Assembly (NCBI GenBank): GCA_029259635.1
Contig: JAJDEU010000035.1
Coordinates: 1 to 64,000, forward strand
Length of the DNA stretch: 64,000 nt
DNA from: Planctomycetota bacterium
Lineage (GTDB): Bacteria > Planctomycetota > UBA1135 > GCA-002686595
Direction of reading: 5' to 3'
Position numbers and translations under genes: made by a program. This document shows positions 9,099 to 19,549 of this stretch, one piece after another. Below the pieces are notes generated by a model that saw nothing but the letters and a program-made list of their open reading frames with translations, ran no database searches and had not been told where the DNA came from. Each line of letters begins with the position of its first letter. Position 1 is the first letter of the stretch.

Positions 9099-9122
9099 AT
9101 GGACTCGAGCCCACCACCATGA
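9099..9122 (+). promoter_or_regulatory. Possible leader mini-ORF (MDSSPPP) overlapping the giant gene's start
   Basis: A strong Shine-Dalgarno tract AAGGGAGGAGG (9087-9097) precedes an ATG at 9099 that opens a seven-codon frame, Met-Asp-Ser-Ser-Pro-Pro-Pro, ending in a TGA (9120-9122) that overlaps the ATG (9119) of the 3476-residue gene. The frame differs from that of the giant gene. The tract is one base from the mini-ORF ATG by its last repeat and about 21 bases from the giant-gene ATG, so initiation on the mini-ORF followed by re-initiation is plausible. Three Pro codons before a stop are a known ribosome-stalling context. Function is inferred; the layout is directly visible. Confidence 0.45.
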
Positions 9123-12100
9123 AGCTGCAACGAAATCTCGACTCGCCCGTTCTCACTCCGACTTCTCGATCCGGGAAGCGCTCACTCATCGCGCTCTCCT
9201 TGCTCGCATTTACCGGCGCGTTCAACCTCTCTGCGCCTCTGGGAGCCGAGGGCTCCGCCCAGGTGGGGCTCAATCAACGCCTGTTCGAGTACGACAGTTC
9301 CGAAGCGAACGAGCTCTACGTCGACATCATTAATCCCGGCGAGATTATCAACGTATCGGTCCTCGGCGAATCCCCAACGCGCGACGACATCCGCATCGAG
9401 ATCTACGATCCGTTGGGCATCAAGGTTGCGAGCACGACGGTCAAGAACGGCAATATCGCGTGGGGCGAAGAAGACCTGACGGGTCCGCTCAGCACGCCCT
9501 ATCACTATTGCACGCAGATGACGGGGCCGCACGAAGTGCGGTTGAAGAACAAGGACGGCGACCTTCTCGATCGATTCGACATCACGGTCACCTCGGACCT
9601 ATCGGTCAAGCCCGACCCGACGAAAGCGGATGGTCGCCTGTTCGCCAAGGTCTGGCGCTTCAACGCAGGTTCATTCGCCGTCACAGAATCCACCGACGCG
9701 GACTTCTTCGCGCTCGTCCCCGGCGGCGTACCCGGGACCAACTACGTCTGGAAGCTCGACCTCAACAATTTTGCGGGCTTCGTCTACAACATCGCCGCGA
9801 ACCAGATCGGTGTCGATGCGCCGAACTCCGGGTTGAGCACCGAGGAAGACAATAACTCGTACTCACCGCTCTACGACGTGTACCTCGGCTATCCGGGTAT
9901 CACGCTGCCCGAGCCGAGCTCACCGCCCACAGCCTCGAACATCCGCTTCATCGACGACTCCGGCATCGACTCTTCGATCTCACCCGGCTCGACGCCTGGG
10001 ATCCAAGACGCCGGCTTCTTCGAGTTTGACTCCGACGTCGCCAGCTCCTACTCGATCGCCATTGACGTCAACCTGGACGGACAGTTTGGCGCGGGCGACG
10101 TGTTTCTCTGCGGCGCCGCCGTCGTTGGCTTGAACTCGGTTCCCTGGGACGGCAAGGACCACTTTGGGCAGGTACTTCCCGAGGGCGAGTATCCGGTCCA
10201 GCTCTCGCTGCGACTGGGCGAGTACCACTTCATCGCCGAAGACGCCGAGACCAGCGGCGGCAGCCAAGACGGTCTGACGATCTTCCGCGCGATGTCCCCG
10301 ACCACTCTCGTCGACACGGAGGTCTTTTGGGATGACTTCACTCTGCTCGGCGGTACGACCACGCTCCCGAACGGCGCGCTCTCCTCCACGCCGCAGGGCA
10401 AGCACTCCTGGGGCGACTTCACGAGCGGAGGATTCGGCAACGAGACCTTCATCGACACCTATGTGTACGGCCTCTCCACGAGCGCCAGCCTGACCGTAAT
10501 CGTCGATGACGATGACACGGGCGATCCCGACAGCGACGGCGACGGAGTCCCGAACTCGGCAGACCTCGACGACGACAACGACGGACTCCCCGACACGACG
10601 GAGGGCTCCGGCGATAACGACGGCGACGGCGTTCCGAACAAGCTCGACCTCGACTCCGACAACGACGGCATCTCCGACCTCATTGAGGCGGGTGGTGTCG
10701 ATAGTGACAACAACACGCTGGTCGACAACTTCACCGACAGCAACGGAGACGGATTGGACGACGCGCTCGCCGCGGCTCCACTTGCGGATCCGGATACGGA
10801 CAGCGACGGCTTTGAGAACCGCGTCGATATCGACAGCGATGGCGACGGCATCGTCGACAATGTCGAAGGGCAGCTCACGGCAACCTACGCTCACCCCTGC
10901 CAGACCGATGCCGATGGCGATGGCTTGGACGACTCCTACGATCCCGACAATGGCGGCACTCCGATCGTGCCCGTCAACACCGACGGAGCCGATGGCGCCG
11001 ACTACGTGGACTACGACTCCGATAACGACGAAGTTCCGGACGAGATCGAAGGCCACGATGCGGACATGGATGGCGTCGCGGATACGACCGCATCGGGCGT
11101 CGATGATGACAACGATGGGCTCGACGACGCTTTCGACACCTTCGACGGCCCCGGTATGGCGAACCCGATTGGCGCGAACGCCGCGCTGCAGAACACGGAC
11201 GGCGCCGACGAACTCGACTGGCGCGACGATGACGACGACAACGACGGCATCCCGACCTTCGACGAAGACGGAAACAACAACGGCGACTGGGCGGACGATG
11301 ACGAAGACAGTGACGGCAAGCCGGACTACTTGGACGTCAACGACCTCGACACCGATGGGGATGGCGTTCCGAACGTCGATGATGCGGACTCGGACAACGA
11401 TGGGGTGCCGGACTCGGTCGAAGGCAATGGCGACAGCGATGGCGACGGAATACCGGACAGCCTCGACCTCGACTCGGACGGCGACGGGATCTCCGACCTG
11501 GTGGAAGCGGGCGGCACCGACAGCGATGGCGACGGCGTCATCGACAACTTCGTCGACGTCAATGGTGACGGCTTGGACGATACGCTCGCTATCACGCCGC
11601 TCCCGGATCCAGATACGGATGGCGACGGCGTCAAGGATCGCGTCGACGGCGACTCGGACGGTGACGGAATCCCGGACAACGTCGAGGGACAGGATAGCGC
11701 GAGCTACGTCGCACCATCGGGCAACGACACCGACGGCGATGGCATCGATGACAGCTACGACGCGGACAACGGCGGGACGCCCTTCGTGCCGACCAACACG
11801 GACGGAGCGGGGCTCCCGGACTACCGCGATACGGACTCGGACGACGACGGCGTGCCGGACCTGATCGAAGGCAACGACGCGAATATGGATGGAGTCGCGG
11901 ACGCGACGCCCACGGGCAGTGATGCCGACGGTGATGGCATCGACGATGCGTTCGACAACTTCGCGGGACCCGGATTCGGAAACGCGACGGGCTCGAACGT
12001 GGCGCTCCAGAACACCGACGGTGACAGCCAGCCCGACTGGCGTGACGATGACGACGACAACGACGGCATCCCGACCATCGACGAAGACGGAAACAACAAC

Positions 12101-15100
12101 GGCAACTGGGCCGATGACGACGAGGACAACGACGGAACTCCGGACTATCTCGATACCGACGACTCCGATGGTGATGGCATCACCGATGACGTCGACCTAG
12201 ACGATGACAACGACGGAATTCCGGACAGCGTCGAGAGCGATGGCGCCATCGATACCGACGGTGACGGCGTTCCGGACTCGAGGGACGCGGACTCCGATAA
12301 CGACGGCGTAGCCGATATCATCGAGGCTGGCGGAACCGACGCCGATGGAGACGCCCAGGTGGACAATTTCACCGACGGCAATGGCGACGGTCTCGACGAC
12401 GCGCTGGCTGTCAACCCGCTGCCGCTGCCCGACACGGATAGTGACGGCGTGCGCGATGGCATCGACTCCGACTCGGATGGCGATGGCATTCCGGACGTGG
12501 TCGAGAATGGATCGAGCGATGTCAACGGCGACGGTCAGCTCGACGGCTTCACCGACGCGAACGGGGATGGCTTCGACGACGCGACGGGAACAGCGGGTTT
12601 AGTGCGACCGGACACCGACAATGACGGCATCCTCGACGCGCTCGACATCGATGCCGATAACGACGGAATCGTCGACAACGTCGAGGGTCAGACCAGCGCG
12701 GCTTACGTTCCGCCGACGGACACGGATTCCGACGGCGACGGCTGGGACGATGCCTACGACGCGGACAGCGGCGGTACGCCGTTCGCGCCAGCGAACCTCG
12801 ATGGCGTGGACGAGCCGGACTACCTGGACGACGACACGGACAACGACGGTGTGCTCGACACGATCGAAGGGCACGACGCGAACATGGACGGGATCGCGGA
12901 CACGGAGGCTCTCAACGCGACGAGCCTGTCGCTCGCCGCGGCGGCCGTTGCGACGACCGATGCCGACGGGGATGGGCTCTTCGACGCGTACGACACCGTC
13001 GTTGCGCCAGCGACGGGAAACTCGGTCGGTTCGAATGCTCCGCTGCAGAACACCGACGGTATTGACGAGCGCGACTGGCGTGACGTCGACGACGACAACG
13101 ACGGCGTACTCAGCTCGAGCGAAGACCAGAACGGCAACGGCGATCTGGTTGACGACGATGAGAACGGCGACGGAACACCGAACTACTTGGACGACACGGC
13201 AGCTCTGCTCGAGGTCGCCAAGACGGCGATGGATGACAACGGTGCGCCGCTCGCGCCCGGTGACGTCATCACCTACACGCTGGTCGTCAAGAACTTGACG
13301 GTGGAAGACGCCACGAGCAGTGAGCTGTTCGACGCCATTCCGGCAAACACCAACTACGTCGCGAACTCGACCTTCCTCAATGGAGCTCAGGTCGCCGACG
13401 TCCGCGTACAGTCCGCGCTCGTCACGGGCCTCTCGGTTCAGACGCCGGGCGATCTCCCCGGGCTCGTCGTCGCGGGCGGAACGGCAATCGTGCAGTTCCA
13501 GGTCGTCGTCGACGGTTCCGCTGTTGCCGGCACGCAGATCACGAACAGCGCCTCGGCCAGCTTCAACGGCAGTCTCTCCGGCGGTCCGCTCGGCGAAAAC
13601 TCCGACGATCCGAACACTCCGGCGGACGATGACGGCACGACTCTGACTGTCGGCGCCGCGCCCAGCCTCTACGCCGAGAAGACGGCCGACGACACGAGCG
13701 GTGCTCCGCTGCTCGCGAACGACGAGCTGACCTACTCGATCCGAATCTCCAACTCGGGCACGCTGGACGCGACCACCGTCTCCGTCACCGACGCGATTCC
13801 CGCCAACACGACCTACGTGGCAGGCTCTCTCTTACTCGATCCCGACGGCTCGGGCTTCGCGCCCGCTTTCGCTCTGACCGACGCGCAGGACGGCGATGGG
13901 GGTGACTTCAATCTGACGACCGCAGGCTCGGTGACCGTCTCGCTCGAGACTCTGGCCCTTGGCGCCGAAGCGCTCGTCAGCTTCACCGTTCAGGTGAGCG
14001 CAGGCGTCCTGTCCGGCGACATCGTGTCGAACCAAGCCGTGATCACTTCGGCCGAGCTTCCGAGCCTCTTGAGCGATGCCGACGGCAACGCGCTGAACGG
14101 TTTCCAGGCGACGAACCTCGTTGTCGGAACGGAACCGGGCCTTCGCTTGATCCAATCTGTCGTCGATCTCGATGGCGGCGTCGTGCTGCCGGGCGATGTG
14201 CTCGAGTATCGCTACGAGCTCATGAACTTCGGTGCTGCTAACGCGACGAATGCCGTCCTCGCCGACGCGCTCCCGCCGGCAGGCACGAACTACGTCATCG
14301 GTTCAACGACGCAAAACGGTCAACCGCTCGCCGACGCAGCTGGCGATATAAGCCCGCTCGTCTCGGGAGTCAGCGCTCCCCTGATTGCTCCCGGGCAAAC
14401 CATTCGCTGGACGGCGCGCATTCAGACGAACGCCGGGCTGGCAACGGGAACGACGGTCACCGACCAGGCGAGCTTCGTCGCGGACGGCGGACTGAGCGGA
14501 ATCTCCGACTCCGACCTCGATGATGGCATCGAGACGGGCAACGACCCGAACAATCCGAATGACGATGATCCGACGGTCGTGATCATCGGTGGAGCGCCCG
14601 GGTCCGCGGCGCTGGCCGGCATGGTCTGGCAGGACCTCGATCACGACCGCGTCTTCGATACCGGCGAGCCGGGCATCGATGGCTTCATGGTCGAGATTTT
14701 GCAGACCGGCACGATGATCGACACGACGCGCACGAAGTCCGACGGTCACTGGGAGTTCAAGGGGCTCGTCCCCGGCTCCGGCTATCAGGTTCGCTTCCGC
14801 GATCCCGACTCGGGCGCCGTGTGGGGTGATCCGATCTCCGATGCGCCCGGCAGTACGGTGAGCAACGGTGTCGTCGAAAACCTCACGCTCGTCTCGGGAG
14901 CTTCGTTCGCCGGCATCAGCCTTCCGCTCGATCCGAGCGGCGTGCTCTACGACGCGGACACTCGAGCTCCGCTCTCCGGAGCGACAGTCACCCTCCAAGG
15001 TCCGGCCGGCTTCGATCCGATCACACAGCTCTTGCCCGGCCAGCAGGGCCAGGTCACGGGTCCCGACGGACGCTATCGCTTTGACTTGATCGGTGCCTTC

Positions 15101-18100
15101 CCGGCCGGTGTCTACACGCTCGGCATCAATGCGCCAGAGGGCTATTCGCCGATCGTGCCGTCCGCGACGATTCCGCCGCAGGCCGGAGCTCTCGACCCGA
15201 CGGGCTTCCCGGATCCCTTCCTGGTCGTGCCGAACAACGGCGCGCCCGTCGGAGCCGACCCGACCGATTACTTCTTGGCCTTCGATCTCGCGGCTGGCGA
15301 TCCGAACGTTCTCAACAACCACGTCCCGCTCGATCCGATCAACGTGAACGCGATCACGGTCGTGAAGACCTCGTCGAAGAATCGAGTGAGCGTCGGCGAG
15401 ATCGTTCCGTTCACGATTCGCGCGACCAACAATCTGGGCGGCGCGATCACCGGCGCCCAGCTGACCGACCTGATGCCCGCGGGTTTCAAGTATGTGAAGG
15501 GGTCGGCGCAGGTCGATGATGTTCCCACCGAGCCGACCGTCGGCACCAACCCGCTCGAACTGACTTGGGCGGGCATCGACTTTGCGGCTGGCCAGACGCG
15601 GACGCTCAGCCTCCTCGCCGTCATCGGTACGGGTGTCGAGCGCGGCGTGTTCAACAACCGCGCCTACGCTGTCGACGGCGTGGGCACATTGCTCTCCAAC
15701 CTCGCCGAAGCGACCATCCTCGTTGTGCCGGACGCTCTCTTCGAGCAGTCGGACATCATCGGTCAGGTCTTCGAAGACCGCGACGGCGACGGTTATCAAG
15801 GCGATGACGAGCCGGGGATTCCGGGCATCACGCTGGTGACCGTTCGAGGTTTGCGGACGACAACGGATGAGTTCGGTCGCTATCACATCACGCGGCCGGA
15901 AGATCCGACGCCGACGATTGGCTCGAACTTCATCCTGAAGCTCGATCCGCGGACTCTGCCGGTCGGATTCCAGGTGACGACGGAGAACCCGCGCGTCATC
16001 CGAATGACTCCCGGCAAGCTGCACAAGATCAACTTCGGTGTCTTGCCCGCTCATCAGCCGGTGCAACCGGCTCTGATTACGAGCACTACGCTGAACCTGA
16101 ATCCGGACCAGCTGGCGAAGTTCGAGTCTTCGGGCTTTGCGATGTACGCGGACCAGCCGGCGCAGGAGAACTCTCTGGTCACAGAGACCGTTGACGGCGA
16201 GCTCGACGCTCTGGACGTCCACGTGCGCACCGACGGATCCGGCGCCGAGCCGACCTTGAACATCGTCGCTCTGCCCGACGTCGTCGCGCCCGAAGAAGAG
16301 CTGCGCTTCTACGGCTACTCCGACTACATGCGCTGGATCGAGACCGCCGAGGTGCGGATCTTTGAGAACGGTGCATCGACTCGCGCTAAGCCGCTGGTCG
16401 TTCTGCGGCTTGAGTTCGACGGGGAAGGAACCTCGTTGAGTACGCCTCTGAATCCGGGCGCCTACAGCTACGTCCTGCGCGTCTACGCGGAGAACGGACT
16501 GTTCGATGAGACGTCTCCGAAGACCCTCGTGGTGACGGAGCTTGAACACGAGCGTCTCCACGGCGAAGTCGACGGAGGTCCGTGGCCCGGCTACGGCGAG
16601 AACTTCCGCTGGCTCAAGAACATCCCGGTGAGCGGCGCGCGCGTCCTCGTCGACGGACGCGATGTCCCCGAGGGCTTCCGCGTCACCGTTATGGATAACA
16701 CCGTTCCGGTCGATGCCGACGGACAGTTCGCCGCCGCCGAGTGGGTGCCCTATGGCGACCATGACGTCAACGTGAACATCCGCACTCGCAAGGCGGACGG
16801 CCTGACCGTCGTGCCCTCCTCCGAGATAAAGCGCCTGCACATCAACCGCCAGCTTCACGTCCCCAAGGACGACTGGTTCTTCGTTGCTCTGGCCGAGCTG
16901 ACTGTTGGAACGAGTAGCGTCGGTGGCGCGACCAAGTTCCAGACCGGTCAAGGCGGCCTGATCGAGGACGCGACCGGTTCCGCCTTCGAAGACGAGGTCT
17001 ACTACAACGGTCGCGCGGCCTTCTACCTCAAGGGTGTCGTGCGCGGTGAATACCTCTTGACCGCCTCGCTCGATACACGGGATCAGCCGTTGAGCGAGAT
17101 CTTCAGCAGCCTCGACCAGAAGGATCCGCAGAGCTTGTTCCGGCGCATTCAGCCCGACGAGGTTTACGCGGTCTACGGCGACGACAGTACGACTTCGGAA
17201 GATGCGCCGACGCAAGGCAAGTTCTACGTGCGCTTGGAGCGCGGCGAGTCCTACGCGCTCTGGGGTAACTTCACGAGCGGCCTGACCGGTTCCGATCTGG
17301 CGCAGGTGGATCGCGCGCTCTACGGAGCCAAGTTCCACTGGGTCAGCCCGGAGAAGACCTCGCGCGGCGATGATCGTGCGAAGACCGATCTCTTCGCCGC
17401 CTCGCCGGATAGCGTGCTCGCACGCGACGAACTTCGCGGTACCGGTGGCTCGGTCTATTTCCTCAGGAATCAAGACCTGACCGTCGGATCCGAGCGGCTG
17501 CGCGTCGAAGTGCGCGACGCCGACTCCGGCATCGTGCTCGAGTCGAAGTACCTGATTCCGTTCACGGACTACACGTTGGACTACATCCAGGGTCGCGTTG
17601 TCCTGACCTCGCCGCTACAGACGGTTGCGGACGACGGTCAGCTGATCTCTGACAGTAGTCTCTCCGGCAACCCGGTCTTCCTGGTCGCGCGCTATGAGCA
17701 CACGCCCAGCTTCACGGATACGGACAACCTCTCCGTCGGTGGACGAACCGAGCGTTGGATCAATGACAAGGTCCAGGTCGGCATCACGGCCAGCGAAGAA
17801 GAGCAGAGCAAAGAAGACCAGTCGCTGTTCGGTGTCGATGTTACTTACCGCCATTCCGATGACTCTTACGTCAAGGTTGAGGGAGCGCACACCGAGGGCA
17901 ACGGCTTCGGTGAGCAGGGCTCCAACGACGGTGGCTTTACCTTCGGCGCGCAGGCGCAGTCCCCGAATGAGAAGGTTGAGGCCGGTGCCTTCCGCGTCGA
18001 GGGAGCGGTGGCTCTGTCCGACGTTGAAGAAGAGCTTTCGGGCGACGCGAGCTTCTACTATCAGAATCGCTCGGCGGGCTTCTCGGCTCCCGGCCAGTTG

Positions 18101-19549
18101 ACGGCGACCGACACGGAGCAGTGGGGGATCGAGGTCGACACGCCGCTCAGCGACTCCGATGCGGTGCACTTCCAGGTCGACGAGTTCGACATCGACGGCG
18201 GTGTCTCGAATCGCGCTTATGACCTCGACGTCACGCGCAAGCTCGATGAGAAGTGGTCGGCGACGGTCGGTGCTAGGCGCACCGAAGTCGAAGACGATGG
18301 AAACGCGATCAATCCGAACGTCGGCGATCGCACGGACGTCGCCGGTCGCGTCGACTACGAGTCGGGCGAGGATTGGAAAGCTCACCTGTTCGGGCAGACG
18401 ACGGTCGACAAGACCGATCGCCGGTCACGCAATCATCGCGTGGGCGCGGGCGGTACGATCCAGCTCACCGACAAGCTGGCCCTGGGTGGCGAGCTCTCGG
18501 GTGGAGACGGCGGACTCGGCGCGGGCGCGAACGCGGACTACAAGGTCAGCGATCTGACGAGCTTCTACCTGAACGCGCGCTCCAGCTCGGATCGCTCGGA
18601 CACCGGAGTTGGCAGTCAGAACGGGAGCTTTGCTGCGGGTATGCGGACGCGCTTCACGGAAGAGCTGAGCGTCTTTGCGGAGGAGCGCGTACTGCACGGC
18701 AGCGGCCAGCGCGGCCTGACGCACTCGCTCGGTGTAGACCTCACACCGACGGAGCGCTGGACCGTGGGCGCCTTCTTCGAGACCGGTGAGTTGGAGCAGC
18801 CGAACGGCATGAAGCTCGAGCGCACCTCGGTCACGACGACCGGTAACTACAAGTCGGAGCCGTTCACCTACGGTGGCGCACTCGAGTTCCGCGACGAGAA
18901 CGTCTCGGGTACTAGCCGCGACGTTTGGGTGGCTAAGAACAACTTCTCCGTGCGCCTCGACAGAAGCTGGACGGGGCTCGCCGAGCTCAATCTTCTTCGC
19001 TCGAACGACAGTTCCGGCACTTTCTTCGACGGCGAGTTCACCGAGAACTTGCTCGGCGCGGCCTATCGTCCCGTCGACAATGATCGCTGGAACACGCTCT
19101 TCACCTATCGCTATCTCGAGGACACGCCCACATCGGGCCAGGTCAACGCGACGGGTAATGGGGACCTGTTCCAGCAGCGCAGCCACGTGCTCGCTGTGGA
19201 TGGAACCTGGCAGGCCATGAAGTGGCTCGACATCGGCGGCAAGTACGCCATCCGCTCGAGCAAGCTGCGAACCGACGACAGCGCCTGGTTCAAGAGCACC
19301 GCTCAGCTCGCCATCCTCCGCGGTGATCTGCACATCATCAAGGACTGGGACTTCCTTCTCGAGGGTCGCTGGACGAACGTCGACCTCGCCGATGACCGCA
19401 AGTACGGCGCGCTCGCCGCTGTCTACAAGCACTTCGGCGACAACGTGAAGGTCGGCATCGGTTACAACTTTACCGACTTCGACGACGACATTACGAACCT
19501 GTCTTACGATGCTCGCGGAGTCTTCTTCAACATCGTCGGCAAGTACTAG
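9119..19549 (+). CDS. Giant cell-surface protein: TSP3-like repeats, DUF11, SdrD-like domains, C-terminal barrel-like region
   Basis: A secreted protein of 3476 aa. The ATG at 9119 gives a Sec signal (KRSLIALSLLAFTGAF, cleavage near GAEGSA), whereas the longer frame from 8930 has no signal at its N-terminus. Order of regions: an N-terminal beta-rich domain (about 40-460); Asp-rich thrombospondin-3-like calcium repeats (about 471-1359) with motifs such as DSDGDGVPNSADLDDDNDG; three DUF11 domains (about 1361-1820); an SdrD-B-like domain (VWQDLDHDRVFDTGEPG); a carboxypeptidase-regulatory-like domain; a fourth DUF11 (about 2078-2200); a second SdrD-like domain (GQVFEDRDGDGYQGDDEPG); Ig-like regions; then about 2600-3476 rich in alternating strands and ending in an aromatic residue (NIVGKY), as in BAM-inserted barrels. 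Likely an outer-membrane-anchored surface protein; adhesion or structural role inferred only. Confidence 0.85.
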   Translation: MKLQRNLDSPVLTPTSRSGKRSLIALSLLAFTGAFNLSAPLGAEGSAQVGLNQRLFEYDSSEANELYVDIINPGEIINVSVLGESPTRDDIRIEIYDPLGIKVASTTVKNGNIAWGEEDLTGPLSTPYHYCTQMTGPHEVRLKNKDGDLLDRFDITVTSDLSVKPDPTKADGRLFAKVWRFNAGSFAVTESTDADFFALVPGGVPGTNYVWKLDLNNFAGFVYNIAANQIGVDAPNSGLSTEEDNNSYSPLYDVYLGYPGITLPEPSSPPTASNIRFIDDSGIDSSISPGSTPGIQDAGFFEFDSDVASSYSIAIDVNLDGQFGAGDVFLCGAAVVGLNSVPWDGKDHFGQVLPEGEYPVQLSLRLGEYHFIAEDAETSGGSQDGLTIFRAMSPTTLVDTEVFWDDFTLLGGTTTLPNGALSSTPQGKHSWGDFTSGGFGNETFIDTYVYGLSTSASLTVIVDDDDTGDPDSDGDGVPNSADLDDDNDGLPDTTEGSGDNDGDGVPNKLDLDSDNDGISDLIEAGGVDSDNNTLVDNFTDSNGDGLDDALAAAPLADPDTDSDGFENRVDIDSDGDGIVDNVEGQLTATYAHPCQTDADGDGLDDSYDPDNGGTPIVPVNTDGADGADYVDYDSDNDEVPDEIEGHDADMDGVADTTASGVDDDNDGLDDAFDTFDGPGMANPIGANAALQNTDGADELDWRDDDDDNDGIPTFDEDGNNNGDWADDDEDSDGKPDYLDVNDLDTDGDGVPNVDDADSDNDGVPDSVEGNGDSDGDGIPDSLDLDSDGDGISDLVEAGGTDSDGDGVIDNFVDVNGDGLDDTLAITPLPDPDTDGDGVKDRVDGDSDGDGIPDNVEGQDSASYVAPSGNDTDGDGIDDSYDADNGGTPFVPTNTDGAGLPDYRDTDSDDDGVPDLIEGNDANMDGVADATPTGSDADGDGIDDAFDNFAGPGFGNATGSNVALQNTDGDSQPDWRDDDDDNDGIPTIDEDGNNNGNWADDDEDNDGTPDYLDTDDSDGDGITDDVDLDDDNDGIPDSVESDGAIDTDGDGVPDSRDADSDNDGVADIIEAGGTDADGDAQVDNFTDGNGDGLDDALAVNPLPLPDTDSDGVRDGIDSDSDGDGIPDVVENGSSDVNGDGQLDGFTDANGDGFDDATGTAGLVRPDTDNDGILDALDIDADNDGIVDNVEGQTSAAYVPPTDTDSDGDGWDDAYDADSGGTPFAPANLDGVDEPDYLDDDTDNDGVLDTIEGHDANMDGIADTEALNATSLSLAAAAVATTDADGDGLFDAYDTVVAPATGNSVGSNAPLQNTDGIDERDWRDVDDDNDGVLSSSEDQNGNGDLVDDDENGDGTPNYLDDTAALLEVAKTAMDDNGAPLAPGDVITYTLVVKNLTVEDATSSELFDAIPANTNYVANSTFLNGAQVADVRVQSALVTGLSVQTPGDLPGLVVAGGTAIVQFQVVVDGSAVAGTQITNSASASFNGSLSGGPLGENSDDPNTPADDDGTTLTVGAAPSLYAEKTADDTSGAPLLANDELTYSIRISNSGTLDATTVSVTDAIPANTTYVAGSLLLDPDGSGFAPAFALTDAQDGDGGDFNLTTAGSVTVSLETLALGAEALVSFTVQVSAGVLSGDIVSNQAVITSAELPSLLSDADGNALNGFQATNLVVGTEPGLRLIQSVVDLDGGVVLPGDVLEYRYELMNFGAANATNAVLADALPPAGTNYVIGSTTQNGQPLADAAGDISPLVSGVSAPLIAPGQTIRWTARIQTNAGLATGTTVTDQASFVADGGLSGISDSDLDDGIETGNDPNNPNDDDPTVVIIGGAPGSAALAGMVWQDLDHDRVFDTGEPGIDGFMVEILQTGTMIDTTRTKSDGHWEFKGLVPGSGYQVRFRDPDSGAVWGDPISDAPGSTVSNGVVENLTLVSGASFAGISLPLDPSGVLYDADTRAPLSGATVTLQGPAGFDPITQLLPGQQGQVTGPDGRYRFDLIGAFPAGVYTLGINAPEGYSPIVPSATIPPQAGALDPTGFPDPFLVVPNNGAPVGADPTDYFLAFDLAAGDPNVLNNHVPLDPINVNAITVVKTSSKNRVSVGEIVPFTIRATNNLGGAITGAQLTDLMPAGFKYVKGSAQVDDVPTEPTVGTNPLELTWAGIDFAAGQTRTLSLLAVIGTGVERGVFNNRAYAVDGVGTLLSNLAEATILVVPDALFEQSDIIGQVFEDRDGDGYQGDDEPGIPGITLVTVRGLRTTTDEFGRYHITRPEDPTPTIGSNFILKLDPRTLPVGFQVTTENPRVIRMTPGKLHKINFGVLPAHQPVQPALITSTTLNLNPDQLAKFESSGFAMYADQPAQENSLVTETVDGELDALDVHVRTDGSGAEPTLNIVALPDVVAPEEELRFYGYSDYMRWIETAEVRIFENGASTRAKPLVVLRLEFDGEGTSLSTPLNPGAYSYVLRVYAENGLFDETSPKTLVVTELEHERLHGEVDGGPWPGYGENFRWLKNIPVSGARVLVDGRDVPEGFRVTVMDNTVPVDADGQFAAAEWVPYGDHDVNVNIRTRKADGLTVVPSSEIKRLHINRQLHVPKDDWFFVALAELTVGTSSVGGATKFQTGQGGLIEDATGSAFEDEVYYNGRAAFYLKGVVRGEYLLTASLDTRDQPLSEIFSSLDQKDPQSLFRRIQPDEVYAVYGDDSTTSEDAPTQGKFYVRLERGESYALWGNFTSGLTGSDLAQVDRALYGAKFHWVSPEKTSRGDDRAKTDLFAASPDSVLARDELRGTGGSVYFLRNQDLTVGSERLRVEVRDADSGIVLESKYLIPFTDYTLDYIQGRVVLTSPLQTVADDGQLISDSSLSGNPVFLVARYEHTPSFTDTDNLSVGGRTERWINDKVQVGITASEEEQSKEDQSLFGVDVTYRHSDDSYVKVEGAHTEGNGFGEQGSNDGGFTFGAQAQSPNEKVEAGAFRVEGAVALSDVEEELSGDASFYYQNRSAGFSAPGQLTATDTEQWGIEVDTPLSDSDAVHFQVDEFDIDGGVSNRAYDLDVTRKLDEKWSATVGARRTEVEDDGNAINPNVGDRTDVAGRVDYESGEDWKAHLFGQTTVDKTDRRSRNHRVGAGGTIQLTDKLALGGELSGGDGGLGAGANADYKVSDLTSFYLNARSSSDRSDTGVGSQNGSFAAGMRTRFTEELSVFAEERVLHGSGQRGLTHSLGVDLTPTERWTVGAFFETGELEQPNGMKLERTSVTTTGNYKSEPFTYGGALEFRDENVSGTSRDVWVAKNNFSVRLDRSWTGLAELNLLRSNDSSGTFFDGEFTENLLGAAYRPVDNDRWNTLFTYRYLEDTPTSGQVNATGNGDLFQQRSHVLAVDGTWQAMKWLDIGGKYAIRSSKLRTDDSAWFKSTAQLAILRGDLHIIKDWDFLLEGRWTNVDLADDRKYGALAAVYKHFGDNVKVGIGYNFTDFDDDITNLSYDARGVFFNIVGKY
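10530..13195 (+). repeat. Three tandem ~270-residue super-repeats of calcium-binding Asp repeats
   Basis: Within the giant gene a long module is repeated three times, starting near 10530, 11350 and 12163. Each copy runs through the same landmarks: D-x-DGDGVPN start, SDLIEAGG, NGDGLDD, a DNVEGQ block, DDSYDADNGGTP, an EGxDANMDGVAD block, ALQNTDG, WRDDDDDNDGIP and a PDYLD end. Periods are about 820 and 813 bp; the third copy is longer by an inserted block containing VVENGSSDVNGDGQ. This shows growth by duplication of a large unit, not only of the basic 13-residue Asp repeat. Confidence 0.85.

Noticed and set aside
10530-13195. Regular short repeats that could be mistaken for a CRISPR array
   Set aside because: They are in-frame coding Asp repeats without constant-length spacers or adjacent cas genes.
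14303-17473. A 1056-codon open frame antisense to the giant gene
   Set aside because: It is a shadow of GC-rich codon use in the sense gene, with Arg/Val/Asp-rich composition and no domain or signal.
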